Assembly (NCBI GenBank): GCA_902464015.1
Contig: CABQHM010000005.1
Span: 1-64,000 of the forward strand
Length of the DNA stretch: 64,000 nucleotides
Reading direction: 5' to 3'
Source: an uncultured Coriobacteriales bacterium
GTDB taxonomy: Bacteria; Actinomycetota; Coriobacteriia; Coriobacteriales; UMGS124
The notes beneath the pieces were generated by a model that was not told the DNA's origin, did not search any database, and saw nothing but the letters and a program-made list of their open reading frames with translations. Below are positions 44,347 to 53,708 of the stretch, one piece after another; positions within the stretch are counted from its first letter, which is position 1, and each line of letters begins with the position of its first letter. The position numbers and the translations under genes are program-made.

Positions 44347-45666
44347 ATGGCAGCTCAGGTGTCGCGCAGGGCGCTTATGGTTGGGGCGGCGTTTGCTCTT
44401 GCGGGTGGTGCGCTTGCGAGCCTGGCCGGATGCGGCGAGGAGCCGGGTCTCAAGGCGGCCCTGCTCGACACGGGCGAGCTTGTCTTCACCGATTCGCTTG
44501 GCAAGCTTTCTGGCAAGGTGAATCAGAGTTGGCCGCTCGACGAGAGCGAGGCCTACTCCTATACCGACCGTGCCCCTTGGCATGATTTTGCGCGCAAGGT
44601 GACCTCGGTGCGCTTCGATGCGGCCGTGAAGCCCACATCGTGTGCCTGGTGGTTCTCTGAGCTTGAGACGTGTCAAAGCATCGACCTTACGAACCTCGAC
44701 ACCTCGGCCTGCACGAGCATGGAGGGCATGTTCTCATATTGTCCCAAGGTGGGCTCGCTTGACCTCTCAGCGCTTAATACGGCAGCCTGCACGAGCATGA
44801 CCAGCATGTTTGCTGGCTGCAGCGGCCTTGCCAAGCTCGATGTGTCGGGCTTTGACACGGCGTCTGTTACAAGTCTCGACTCGGCGTTTTACGGTTGCAG
44901 TTCGCTTGAGGCACTCGATCTGTCGTCCTGGCAGACGGACCACGTTGTCACGATGGCCAACATGTTCTCGGGTTGCGCTGCGCTTGCCAGCATTGGGTTC
45001 GGGGATGGCTTCTCCACCTCTGGGGTGACGGACATGTCGGGCATGTTCAATGACTGTCGCAGTCTTTCCGGCATTGATGTCTCCGGCTTCGACACCTCGC
45101 AGGTCACCTTGACGACTTCGATGTTTGAGAAGTGCTTTGCGCTCGAGTCACTCGATGTCTCGTCAATTGACACCTCGCAGGTCACCAGCATGCGCGGCAT
45201 GTTCCGCGATTGCTCTTCTTTGACCGAGCTCGACCTCTCCTCGTTCTTCACGGCGCAGGTCATGAACTTCTCCAACATGCTCCGCGATTGCAAGGCGCTG
45301 AAGACCGTCAACGTGTCGTCGTTCGACACGAGCCGCGCTACAGACATGAACTACATGTTCTACGGGGACGAATCGCTCGAGTCGCTCGACCTGGACAATT
45401 TCGATACGTCGCGCGTTGCCACCATGGAGTCGATGTTCGAGGGTTGTTCGAGTCTGACTGAGCTTGATATCTCCGGTTTTGACATGAGCAACGCCTGGGA
45501 CACGCGCTCACTGTTCAAAGATTGCTCCGACCTCTCCAAGCTTGAGCTGGGGGAGTGGAATCTTGCAAAGGCAGAGGACTTCGGCAACATGTTCGCGGGC
45601 TGCGGCAAGCTTCCTGCCGCGTTTATCGAGGAACATACCCCCGAGCCCATCGATTACGACGCGTAG
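44347..45666 (+). CDS. BspA-like DUF285 repeat lipoprotein
   Basis: 439 residues. The signal region combines a Tat-like SRRALM motif (6-11) with a lipobox LAGC (Cys about 34). From about residue 120 to 420 there are about twelve repeats of the DUF285 type (SMEGMFSYCPKVGSLDLSALNT pattern, 24-25 residues each), predicted to form a leucine-rich-repeat-like solenoid. It lacks the SLH domains of the 10544 protein and would be lipid-anchored instead. The ATG at 44347 is preferred over an upstream TTG because of the signal peptide and the GGCGGG site. Confidence 0.85.
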   Translation: MAAQVSRRALMVGAAFALAGGALASLAGCGEEPGLKAALLDTGELVFTDSLGKLSGKVNQSWPLDESEAYSYTDRAPWHDFARKVTSVRFDAAVKPTSCAWWFSELETCQSIDLTNLDTSACTSMEGMFSYCPKVGSLDLSALNTAACTSMTSMFAGCSGLAKLDVSGFDTASVTSLDSAFYGCSSLEALDLSSWQTDHVVTMANMFSGCAALASIGFGDGFSTSGVTDMSGMFNDCRSLSGIDVSGFDTSQVTLTTSMFEKCFALESLDVSSIDTSQVTSMRGMFRDCSSLTELDLSSFFTAQVMNFSNMLRDCKALKTVNVSSFDTSRATDMNYMFYGDESLESLDLDNFDTSRVATMESMFEGCSSLTELDISGFDMSNAWDTRSLFKDCSDLSKLELGEWNLAKAEDFGNMFAGCGKLPAAFIEEHTPEPIDYDA

Positions 45667-45803
45667 GGTGCCCTGGTGTGATCTGCCGGAGGAAGTTTCA
45701 CTCCTGCAAAAAGCCCTGAGGACAGTGCTACGGGGCGTCTCAGATATCTAGGCTCTATTGTGAGCCATGCGCTGGCGACCTTTAGTGCGTCTGCCTTGAA
45801 GTG

Positions 45804-45854
45804 CCTCCCATCTCTCGGACAAAGAATGTAGCGTCCGGGAATGGGAGGTTTTTT
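45804..45854 (+). terminator. Rho-independent terminator
   Basis: CCTCCCATCTCTCGGAC-type arm pairs with GTCCGGGAATGGGAGG, then TTTTTT (45849-45854). Ends the 44347 transcript 138 bases after its stop. Confidence 0.8.
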
Positions 45855-46150
45855 ATGCCCATTGGCCTGCTATGCAAGTGATGGGGTCACGCGTCTTGCC
45901 TTTGATGGGCTCGCGGGGCCGCCAGTTTGTGGGTAAATACGACAGGGCGGGGGATATCCTGCCTGCTTACTTCGGGTGCTATTGCAGTTCGCTGTTTGAT
46001 ACCCTTCGCTGCGGAGGGGACTTTGCGAAAAAGGTGCGAGACGCATGGGCTGCACGGACGAAGAACCCTGTTGTATACGGTGCAAGTGGGCACACCGTAT
46101 GTCGAAATACATGGGTGCCTGTACGCGTCGCGCGTTAGAAGAGTTCGCTT
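45855..46150. other. Intergenic DNA without a recognised gene
   Basis: Short overlapping open frames exist but none has a ribosome site or a recognisable product. An 8-base inverted repeat ATACGGTG/CACCGTAT sits at 46075-46100. The stretch may be decayed coding DNA. Confidence 0.4.
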
Positions 46151-46300
46151 CCTACCGCTCGTCAGGACGTCTCGCACGAAAAAGCCCCGCCTGTGTACGG
46201 GGCGAATCCCACTCCCTACTGCTCGTCGGGTCGCCCCGCACGTATAAATCCCGTTCCGCCTTGCGCGTACGCTAGCGCCAGCTTCTTACTGCTCGTCGGG
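46151..46300 (-). repeat. Triplicated 3' end of the LuxR gene
   Basis: The last codons and stop of the LuxR gene (GACGAGCAGTAAG on the minus strand, at about 46286) recur as GACGAGCAGTAGG near 46217 and GACGAGCGGTAGG near 46153, at intervals of 64-70 bases, each followed by a short unique stretch. This looks like short tandem duplication of the gene terminus. Confidence 0.6.
46179..46203 (-). terminator. Terminator of the LuxR gene
   Basis: On the minus strand, GCCCCG, an 8-base loop, CGGGGC, then TTTTT. It lies between the second and third copies of the gene-end repeat. Confidence 0.75.
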
Positions 46301-47809
46301 GATGGTGTCGATGAGGTCGAGCAGGCCCTGCCTGTTTATGACCTGCGTCTTTTGGTAGATGTGGCGGGTGTGGGTGCTCACGGTACCCTGAGAGATATGC
46401 AGCTCCTCTTGAATGCGCGAGATGGTGCGGCCTTTGATGACGAGGGGCAGCACCTCGCATTCGCGCGGGGTCAGCTGATAGGTCTTTGCGAGATAGGTCG
46501 TTACGCGAGCGATGCGCTCCTCGTAGGCTTGCGCGCTTCCTGCGACTGTCGAAGTCCCCGTTGCGCCGGTGGCCGGCAGATTCGCCTCGGGCTCCTCATC
46601 GATCATTTCGCCCAGCGAGGTCTCCACCAGGTCCTTCTCCGTGAAGAGGAAGAGCACGGCAAACACCACCAAGACGGTGAGTCCAATGCCCACAAGCGTC
46701 AGGCTCAGGTCGCTCGCCGCAACAAGCGCGGTGGTGCCGAATCCGATGCAGTCGCCAACAAATTCGCCCAGGTAGAGTGCGCCTACGGCCATTCCGAACG
46801 CACGGGTTGCTCGCACGTCGAAATAGTTGCTCACGTCAATGCAGACGGCGCACAGCAGGATGAAAAATCCCTGGTACGAGCCGAAGATAAACGCGCTTGA
46901 GACCGTATGGGGGAATTGCGCGGCACACATGAGCAGGCTTCCCAGCACAAGCAGCATGGCGACGACGCGATAGGCGAGGCATATAAAGTCATGCTTGGCG
47001 AGCAGCGCGACGAGGGTGAGTACAATCGAAATGACCGTACAGCCCACCATGAGAAACACAGGGTGGAGCATAGGCACGTCGAAGTAGCGAAATCCGGAAA
47101 TGACATCGGTAAAGCCCTGGACAAGGCCCATGGCGACGCATGCCACGAGCCCGCGCGTGAACATGCGCTTGGTGCGGGGGAGCAGGCTGTGTTCGCAGGT
47201 CGGTTTGGGTCGGACGGGGCGCTGCAACGCGGCCGCACGCAGCATGAACGTTGAAGCGAGCCCGGCAAGGACGACGACGATGGCCGCGACGATGTTGGCG
47301 GTAAAGATAAGCAGAAGGCCTAGCAGCCCTGCGAAGGCCCACGATGCCGACAACTCGAACATGGCGCGGTGCGTGCCTACGTCGGAGAAGAGGCGCGCCC
47401 AGCCCAAGAACAGCAGGCCCGAAGAAACGCCGGAAACTACCCCTCCAGCGACGACGAGCACAAGCCCCAGTGTCGTCGTGACATCGCAGCAGCACAATGC
47501 CACCGTGCTGAGCGCCATGGCGATTCCGCTTACGGAGATGACCCTCTTGGAGAGTACCATCTTGTCGGGCCGGGGCAAGAAGTGCGGCGCAAGAAAGAGC
47601 GTCAGGAGCAGTGCCATCAAAGAGATGAACAAGCTGAGATACATCGAGCCGCGCAGGTCGGTGGCAGCCATATAGAGATAGTCGTTATAAAAGACGGACA
47701 GGATCCATGTGTCGTAGAGCCCCGCGCCGAAGATGCGCAACGCTGATACACCCGACAGCAGATCGCGCATTCCCTCAATGGCTGCCGACTTCGAGTTAAT
47801 TCTCTCCAT
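46286..47809 (-). CDS. LuxR-type regulator fused to a polytopic membrane domain
   Basis: 507 residues. About 12 predicted membrane helices (about 25-415) form an MFS-like sensor domain, followed by a cytoplasmic linker and a C-terminal LuxR/GerE HTH: LTPRECEVLPLVIKGRTISRIQEELHISQGTVSTHTRHIYQKT (about 455-497). Proteins of this layout are very numerous in Eggerthellaceae and often adjoin Moco or flavin reductases whose substrates induce them. Here it is divergent from the molybdopterin operon across 565 bases, so it probably controls that operon. The ATG at 47809 follows GGGAGAG. Confidence 0.9.
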   Translation of the reverse strand: MERINSKSAAIEGMRDLLSGVSALRIFGAGLYDTWILSVFYNDYLYMAATDLRGSMYLSLFISLMALLLTLFLAPHFLPRPDKMVLSKRVISVSGIAMALSTVALCCCDVTTTLGLVLVVAGGVVSGVSSGLLFLGWARLFSDVGTHRAMFELSASWAFAGLLGLLLIFTANIVAAIVVVLAGLASTFMLRAAALQRPVRPKPTCEHSLLPRTKRMFTRGLVACVAMGLVQGFTDVISGFRYFDVPMLHPVFLMVGCTVISIVLTLVALLAKHDFICLAYRVVAMLLVLGSLLMCAAQFPHTVSSAFIFGSYQGFFILLCAVCIDVSNYFDVRATRAFGMAVGALYLGEFVGDCIGFGTTALVAASDLSLTLVGIGLTVLVVFAVLFLFTEKDLVETSLGEMIDEEPEANLPATGATGTSTVAGSAQAYEERIARVTTYLAKTYQLTPRECEVLPLVIKGRTISRIQEELHISQGTVSTHTRHIYQKTQVINRQGLLDLIDTIPDEQ

Positions 47810-48374
47810 GTGTCTCTCCCCCGAGTGCAAAATCTTGCGGTGTTCATCTTACTCAAATTCTGCTGTGCCACATACGGCGAAGCTTCTGACATTCATGGGA
47901 CTTTTGACGTTTGTTATCGCGACTGCGCCCATGGTGGAGCACGTGTCAAGCCCTTTCCTATACATACATGTGTATGACCGAGTTCTAAGGTGTCAGCGGT
48001 AATGACTCTGCATCCCGATTGCATGGATGATTGGCTGACGCCGTCGCGATTCGAGGTTCGCGGTCAGTCCAAAAGGTGTGCACCATGGCGCCCTTGCATC
48101 AAGGACAGCATTGCCGTCTTTTTACAAGCTTTGCTACACCGCATCAAACCACCAGCTCAAAGGCATCGCATGACGCAACTGCAGCTTTTTATGATGTGCT
48201 GCGCACTCCAAAATCACGTTGATTTATGACCAGACATTTTTGTCTCGCAACCTACGTCGATGCGCACCACCTCTCCGTGGGCCAGTATGTGCCCTGTCAT
48301 CGCGACAAGGCGCACAGCCACACCGGCGCGCCGCCGAGCCGCACGGTTACTAAGAGCACGTGAAAGGAGAGAGT
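47810..48374. promoter_or_regulatory. Long divergent control region of the Moco operon
   Basis: 565 bases without a gene. It contains an imperfect palindrome around TATACATACATGTGTATGA (about 47960-47978), a TGTCAGC...GCTGACG inverted pair (about 47992-48042) and AAAGGAGAG before the ATG at 48375. Probable site of LuxR control; no consensus FNR box was found. Confidence 0.45.
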
Positions 48375-51300
48375 ATGGGCAAGCTGAATCTCACGCGTCG
48401 TGACTTCATGAAGGCGGCTGCCGTTACCGCTGCTGCTGCGGCGTTCGCTGGTAACGCGGCGAGCGCTCTGGCTGAGGTCGAGCACGCTGAGAAGGTCACC
48501 GACATCATGGGGACCGACACCATTGCCGTCAAGACTTGCTGCCGTGGTTGCGGCAAGATGGAGTGCGGTGTCAAGGTCATCGTGAAGAACGGTCGCGCCA
48601 TCCGCGTCGAGGGCGACGAGGGCGCGTTCCAGTCGATGGGTAACTGCTGCACCAAGTCTCAGTCTTCTGTTCAGGCAGCCTACCATCCCGATCGCCTGCA
48701 CTATCCCATGAAGCGTACCAACCCCAAGGGCGACAACGACCCCGGCTGGGTGCGCATCTCCTGGGACGAGGCTATGGACACCATCGTCACCAAGATGCAG
48801 GAGATCAAGGAGCAGTACGGCGGCGAGGCCATCGCCTGCGAGGTCGGTACCTCCCGTATTTGGTGCATGCATTCCGAGTCGGTCATCAAGTCGCTCTTCG
48901 AGACCCCCAACAACCTCGAGGCTTGGCAGATCTGCAAGGGCCCGCGTCACTTCGCTACCGAGATGACCTCCACGTTCTCCATGTCCTGGATGGAGACCAT
49001 CGCCCGCCCGAAGGTGTACGTCCAGTGGGGCGGCGCTTCCGAGCTTTCCAACTACGACGACTCTTGCCGTACCACGGTCGACGTCGCCACTCGTGCCGAC
49101 GTGCACATCTCCGTCGACCCTCGTCAGGCCAACATGGGCAAGGAAGCCGACTACTGGCAGCACCTGCGCACCGGTACCGACGGCGCCCTGGCCCTCTCCT
49201 GGCTCAACGTCATCATCGAGAACAACCTCATCGACGACATCTATACCAAGAAGTGGACGAACGCCCCGTTCCTCGTCTGCATGGACATGGAGCCCACGGG
49301 CTTCCCCTGCAAGCGCAACGACGGCTCGCACTACGACATGAAGACCCACCTGCTCAAGGAGTCCGACATCGTCGAGGGCGGCTCGCCTTACAAGTTCCTC
49401 GTGTATGACAACAACTGGGAGCAGCTCAAGGCCGAGGGCGTCGAGCACCAGTACGGCGAGTTCACCTGGTTCAACGCTGACTCCGAGGGTGTCATCGACG
49501 AGACCGGCGGCTTCTGGGAGGGCGAGAACTACGACTCCATGAAGGCCCGCGAGGGTCGCGAGGCTGCCCAGGAGAACTGCCTCAAGGGCTACATCCAGGG
49601 CCAGGTTCCCGACCTTCTGCCCTTCGACCCGGGCATCGACCCGGCGCTCTTCGGTGAGTTCGAGGTGACTCTCAAGGACGGTTCCAAGCACACCGTGCGC
49701 CCCGTCTACGACATCCTTGCCGAGAAGTGCGCCGAGTACGCTCCCGAGAAGGCTGCTGAGATCACCGGCATTCCCGCCGAGGAGATCGAGGCTGCTGCCA
49801 AGGCCTACGCTACCCGCATCGACCCCTCCACGGGCTACGGCAACGGCGGCATCCAGTACATGCTCGCCATCGAGCACGCCTGCAACGCCGTTCAGAACGC
49901 CCGTCTGTGCGACGCCATCGTCGCCGTCACCGGCAACATCGACACCCCCGGCGGCAACCGTTCCACCACGATCGTCCCGATTGACGGCGACCTCCAGGGC
50001 TTCTCCGCTTGGGTGCCCGGCGCTTCGCTGCCTCCTCGCGAGGTCAACGAGAAGCAGCTCGGTGCCAAGCAGTTCCCGCTGCTCGACTGGTGGGGCTACT
50101 GGTGCGACATGAACGTCACGTTCAACGCCATGCTGACCGGCGACCCCTACCCCGTGCGCGCCCTGTGGAACGAGTCGGGCAACTTCATGTGCGCCTGCAA
50201 CTCCACGTTTGCTTGGGATGCCCTGAACAGCCTCGACTTCTTCGTCGACCTGAACCTGTGGCACGCCCCCTCCACCGACGCGGCCGACATCATCCTGCCT
50301 GTCGCCCACTGGATTGAGCTTTCCAGCCCCCGTGCCTCCCAGGGTTCGGCCGGCGGCATGGGCGCCACCGTCAAGTGCGTCGAGCCTCCCGCAGAGGCCA
50401 TGTACGACCCCGAGATCGTCATGGACCTGTTCCGTCGCTGGGGCATGCCGTGGAACACCGAGGAGGGCAACGAGTGGCCTGACATCAACTGGCAGCTCGA
50501 CGACTCCATCAAGCTCCTCTCCGACGATGAGTACACCAAGACGTACTACACCGTTGAGAACGGCAAGATCGTCAACATGGAGCGCAAGGGTAAGCTCTTC
50601 AGCGAGATCACGCCCAAGTACGAGCACTGGGCTGATTACGTGCGCGATTTCCAGACGCACGGCTGGTGGCAGGCCAAGGAGATTGAGCCTGACATGTGGG
50701 GCACCTACCGTCGCTACCAGACCGGTGGTTTCCGCGGTCGCGACGCTGTGTGGGCACGCCTTGACTACACCGCTGGCCCCGGCATCGCCGACTGGAAGCC
50801 TGGCTTCTTCACCCCGACGATGAAGCACGAGCTGTGGAGCTGCGTTGTCGAGTCCTACATGCCCGATCGCGAGGACCTGTGGCTTCCCAGCTGGACCGAG
50901 CCGCCGCACGGCCCCGTCGCCGACCCCGAGATGGCCAAGGAGTACCCGCTCACGGCCACGACCGGTCGCCGCATCCCCGTGTACTTCCACTCCGAGCACC
51001 GTCAGCTTCCCTGGTGCCGCGAGCTTTGGCCCGTGCCCCGCATCGAGATCAACCCCGTCACCGCTGCCCAGTACGGCATCGAGCAGGGTGACTGGGTGTG
51101 GATCGAGACGCCCTACGGCAAGATCCGCGAGTGCGCCGACCTGTACTACGGCGTGGACCAGCACACGGTCAACCTCGAGCACACCTGGTGGTACCCCGAG
51201 ATTCAGGATTCCGGTCACGGCTTCCAGCTCTCGCAGGTCAACTGCCTCATCGACAAGGACGCTCAGGACCCCATTTCCGGTACGTCCAACCTGCGCTCCT

Positions 51301-51446
51301 ACCAGGTCAAGATTTACAAGGCAACACCCGAGAACAGCCCGTTCGGCAACCCCGTGCCCTGCGGCAGCGACGGCACCGAGATCATCCACGATGCCTCCGA
51401 CCCGCGCCTGAAGGAATGGTTGCCCACCTATGAGGGTAGGGAGTAA
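48375..51446 (+). CDS. Tat-exported molybdopterin (bis-MGD) oxidoreductase catalytic subunit, DMSO reductase family
   Basis: 1023 residues. Tat signal LTRRDFMKAA (6-15) ending near ALAE (32-34). Fe-S site CCRGCGKMEC then CC at 91-92, compatible with one [4Fe-4S] cluster. Body with ISWDEAMDTIV, the Moco domain and a C-terminal molydopterin-binding domain (RIEINPVTAAQYGIEQGDWVWIETPYG). Works extracytoplasmically with the four-cluster ferredoxin encoded 3 bases downstream; no membrane anchor gene is present. The closest functional parallels I can suggest are anchor-less Eggerthellaceae reductases, including the catechol dehydroxylases, but the substrate and metal ligand cannot be assigned from sequence. 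Confidence 0.9.
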   Translation: MGKLNLTRRDFMKAAAVTAAAAAFAGNAASALAEVEHAEKVTDIMGTDTIAVKTCCRGCGKMECGVKVIVKNGRAIRVEGDEGAFQSMGNCCTKSQSSVQAAYHPDRLHYPMKRTNPKGDNDPGWVRISWDEAMDTIVTKMQEIKEQYGGEAIACEVGTSRIWCMHSESVIKSLFETPNNLEAWQICKGPRHFATEMTSTFSMSWMETIARPKVYVQWGGASELSNYDDSCRTTVDVATRADVHISVDPRQANMGKEADYWQHLRTGTDGALALSWLNVIIENNLIDDIYTKKWTNAPFLVCMDMEPTGFPCKRNDGSHYDMKTHLLKESDIVEGGSPYKFLVYDNNWEQLKAEGVEHQYGEFTWFNADSEGVIDETGGFWEGENYDSMKAREGREAAQENCLKGYIQGQVPDLLPFDPGIDPALFGEFEVTLKDGSKHTVRPVYDILAEKCAEYAPEKAAEITGIPAEEIEAAAKAYATRIDPSTGYGNGGIQYMLAIEHACNAVQNARLCDAIVAVTGNIDTPGGNRSTTIVPIDGDLQGFSAWVPGASLPPREVNEKQLGAKQFPLLDWWGYWCDMNVTFNAMLTGDPYPVRALWNESGNFMCACNSTFAWDALNSLDFFVDLNLWHAPSTDAADIILPVAHWIELSSPRASQGSAGGMGATVKCVEPPAEAMYDPEIVMDLFRRWGMPWNTEEGNEWPDINWQLDDSIKLLSDDEYTKTYYTVENGKIVNMERKGKLFSEITPKYEHWADYVRDFQTHGWWQAKEIEPDMWGTYRRYQTGGFRGRDAVWARLDYTAGPGIADWKPGFFTPTMKHELWSCVVESYMPDREDLWLPSWTEPPHGPVADPEMAKEYPLTATTGRRIPVYFHSEHRQLPWCRELWPVPRIEINPVTAAQYGIEQGDWVWIETPYGKIRECADLYYGVDQHTVNLEHTWWYPEIQDSGHGFQLSQVNCLIDKDAQDPISGTSNLRSYQVKIYKATPENSPFGNPVPCGSDGTEIIHDASDPRLKEWLPTYEGRE

Positions 51447-51449
51447 GCA

Positions 51450-52199
51450 ATGCAGAAGGCAATTATCACCGATCTTAACCGCTGCGTAGGCTGCCTGGCC
51501 TGCAGCGTTGCATGCAAGGGCCTCAACGGGGTGCCGATTGGCGAGTTCTGGAACCGCGTGGTTCGCGTCGGACCCAACCCCGAGTACGAAGGCGCCGACT
51601 ACCCCGACGTCTACATGTACTTCCTGCCGGTCACCTGCCAGCACTGCGCTAACCCCGAGTGCGTCACCGTGTGCCCCACGGGTGCTTCCGTCAAGACCGA
51701 GGACGGCACCATCCAGATCGACGCCGAGCAGTGCATTGGCTGCGGCGCGTGCCTGTCTGCCTGCCCTTATGGCGTTCGCTACATCAGCGAAGAGGACAAC
51801 ACCGCCAAGAAGTGCACGATGTGCAAGGACAACATCGACGAGGACGGCGTGCCTCAGTGCGTCTCCCAGTGCAGCGGCAACGCCCGCTGGGTCGGCGACA
51901 TCGACGAGGGCTACGACAGCTTCGTGGGCGCCCATGAGACCGACGGCGAGTGGACCGGCGAGCGTCGCCGCATGATGGACTTCATCGAGCCCTTCACCGA
52001 CGACCAGGTCTATCACCTGCCTGATGCGGGCAACGGCCCGAGCTTCGCGTACATCCTGCGCGACCACAAGTGGTACGGCGACGTGCTCGACAACTCGCTC
52101 GACCCGTCCCACACCGCCACCAAGCAGGGTGTTACCTATCCTCTGACCGACGTTGAGGATGGCATCGCCGAGGCCGCGGCTGCAGTCGCCGACCTCTAA
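51450..52199 (+). CDS. Four-cluster ferredoxin electron-transfer subunit (DmsB/NrfC-like)
   Basis: 249 residues. CVGCLACSVACK (12-23), CQHCANPECVTVCPTGA (about 62-78), CIGCGACLSACPYG (about 94-107) and CTMCKDNIDEDGVPQCVSQC (about 123-142) supply four cubane clusters. The N-terminus has no signal, so it would be co-exported with the Tat-signalled catalytic subunit. A 100-residue C-terminal extension (WTGERRRMMDF to end) is longer than in DmsB. It starts 3 bases after the catalytic subunit stop. Confidence 0.92.
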   Translation: MQKAIITDLNRCVGCLACSVACKGLNGVPIGEFWNRVVRVGPNPEYEGADYPDVYMYFLPVTCQHCANPECVTVCPTGASVKTEDGTIQIDAEQCIGCGACLSACPYGVRYISEEDNTAKKCTMCKDNIDEDGVPQCVSQCSGNARWVGDIDEGYDSFVGAHETDGEWTGERRRMMDFIEPFTDDQVYHLPDAGNGPSFAYILRDHKWYGDVLDNSLDPSHTATKQGVTYPLTDVEDGIAEAAAAVADL

Positions 52200-52211
52200 G
52201 AGTTCGTGTAT

Positions 52212-52260
52212 AAGCGGGGCGGGTCACACACCCTCATACCTGCCCGCCCCGCTTGCTTTT
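52212..52260 (+). terminator. Terminator after the ferredoxin subunit gene
   Basis: Twelve-base arms AAGCGGGGCGGG (52212-52223) and complement (52243-52254), then GCTTTT. It separates the structural genes from the accessory genes downstream. Confidence 0.8.
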
Positions 52261-52297
52261 GCCTCGGGCAATTTCTGAATCACTGGATTGCCTACAA

Positions 52298-52400
52298 GCC
52301 GGCGCATTCGATTGATTCGGATGCGTCGGCAGGCGAAAGCCCTTATTGAAGTGCGGCCGCATCCCCTTGCCCCCAAGCCGTGCTTCAACGAGGGCTTTCG
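52298..52400 (+). ncRNA. Two stacked hairpins in the leader of the Fe-S accessory gene
   Basis: First stem: 52298-52307 with 52321-52330 (9 of 10 pairs). Second, much longer stem: 52334-52356 with 52377-52400, about 21 pairs in 24 positions, built from CGAAAGCCCT...TTGAAG...GCGGC and its complement. They lie between a terminator and the next ribosome site. It could be a structured regulatory leader or a mobile hairpin repeat; I recognise no riboswitch class. Confidence 0.45.
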
Positions 52401-52472
52401 CCCGGGAGTGGGATGTCCCCGCGTCCCATATTCCGTCCCCATACTGTGCCCGCACTTGAAAGGAAGACTCCC

Positions 52473-53603
52473 ATGACCGATCGAAAGAACGCGCTGGGGG
52501 TACTCGATGTTCTCGAAAGTCCGTACCTGCAGGTTTTTCCCATCCGCTGCATCGAAGTCCGCAACCGCAACGCCCGTTGCGGGGCTTGTGCGGCGGCTTG
52601 CTCGAGCGGTGCCCTTGCCATCGCCGAGGACGGCATGATTGCAAGCGACCCCAGCCTTTGCACGGGTTGCGGAGCGTGCGCCACGGCCTGTCCTACCTGC
52701 GCTCTTGTCGCACAGGGCCCCGACGACCGCGAACTGCTTGAGCGCTGCGTAAAGGCCGGCAGCGCCAACGATGACCGCGTGGTGGTTGCCTCCACCGCTG
52801 CGCTTGACCATGCTTTTGGCCATTACGACCCTGCCAAGGTCACGGAGGTGGCGACGCTGTCGCGCTTTGACGAGTCGATGATCGTGACGCTTGCGGCCTG
52901 TGGCGCCCAGAGCCTGACGTTTGTGGATGGTCGCGACGCTGCTGCGGGCGACGATGCGCTTATCGCCCGGGTGGTAAGCGGTGCCTGCGGGCTGCTGGAA
53001 GCCTGGGGCGCCGCGCTCGAGGTCACCGTTCAGGCCCAACTGCCCGAAGAGGTTGTGACCGAGGAGTTCGTGGACGAGGAGCGTCCCGTCACGCGTCACG
53101 AGAATGCCTCGATTGACCTACAGGTTGACCCCGAGGCATACAAGCCCATGAAGCTCGACGCCCAGGGCAGGCTGCCCCAGCAGGTGCCCAACCGCCGCGG
53201 CCGCTTGCTTCGCACGCTCAATTCGCTGGGCGAGCCTTCCGAGCAGACCGTGAACACGAGGCTTTGGGGCCATGTGACGCTCGACACCTCGCATTGCCAG
53301 TCGTGCAGGCTGTGCACCGTTTTTTGTCCCACCGGCGCTTTGGTGAAGTTCGATGAGGATGGCGGCAAGACCATCGGCATCATCCACACGCCCGCCAAAT
53401 GCGTGAAGTGCCGTTGCTGTGAGACGGCATGCCCCAAGCAGGCAATTTCGCTTTCTGAAGACATTTTTGCACCCGACCTCGTGGGCGGCTACTCCGAGCG
53501 CTATGAGATGCCCGTGCCCGAGATTGTGGTGGGAAAGCCCACTACCGTTGTCAACAAGATGCGCAAGCTGCTTGTCGGCGCCAACCAGGTCAACTTCGCC
53601 TAG
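52473..53603 (+). CDS. Multi-cluster 4Fe-4S accessory protein of the Moco operon
   Basis: 376 residues, cytoplasmic. The N-terminal pair of cubane motifs CGACAAACSSGA (about 31-42) and CTGCGACATACPTC (about 58-71) is followed by a central domain with TLAACGAQSLTFVDGRD. The C-terminal pair is CQSCRLCTVFCPTGA (about 277-291) and CVKCRCCETACPKQA (about 314-328). Such proteins accompany Tat-exported Moco enzymes and may pass electrons or assist maturation; the exact role is unknown. GAAGGAAGACTCCC precedes the ATG. Confidence 0.8.
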   Translation: MTDRKNALGVLDVLESPYLQVFPIRCIEVRNRNARCGACAAACSSGALAIAEDGMIASDPSLCTGCGACATACPTCALVAQGPDDRELLERCVKAGSANDDRVVVASTAALDHAFGHYDPAKVTEVATLSRFDESMIVTLAACGAQSLTFVDGRDAAAGDDALIARVVSGACGLLEAWGAALEVTVQAQLPEEVVTEEFVDEERPVTRHENASIDLQVDPEAYKPMKLDAQGRLPQQVPNRRGRLLRTLNSLGEPSEQTVNTRLWGHVTLDTSHCQSCRLCTVFCPTGALVKFDEDGGKTIGIIHTPAKCVKCRCCETACPKQAISLSEDIFAPDLVGGYSERYEMPVPEIVVGKPTTVVNKMRKLLVGANQVNFA

Positions 53604-53708
53604 GTGCTGTGAAGGATTGCTGCGAGCCGTGTAGGGCTGCGACTGTCGAGCTTGCCCTGATTCACTTGTTTTGATGCATATAGACATATATATAAAGAGG
53701 AGAGAACA

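Noticed and set aside
45872..46138. 88-codon plus-strand frame
   Set aside because: No ribosome site or family likeness; probably non-coding or decayed DNA.
48297..52112. 1271-codon open frame antisense to the Moco catalytic subunit and ferredoxin
   Set aside because: Composition artefact of strong third-position GC bias; the sense genes are unambiguous.
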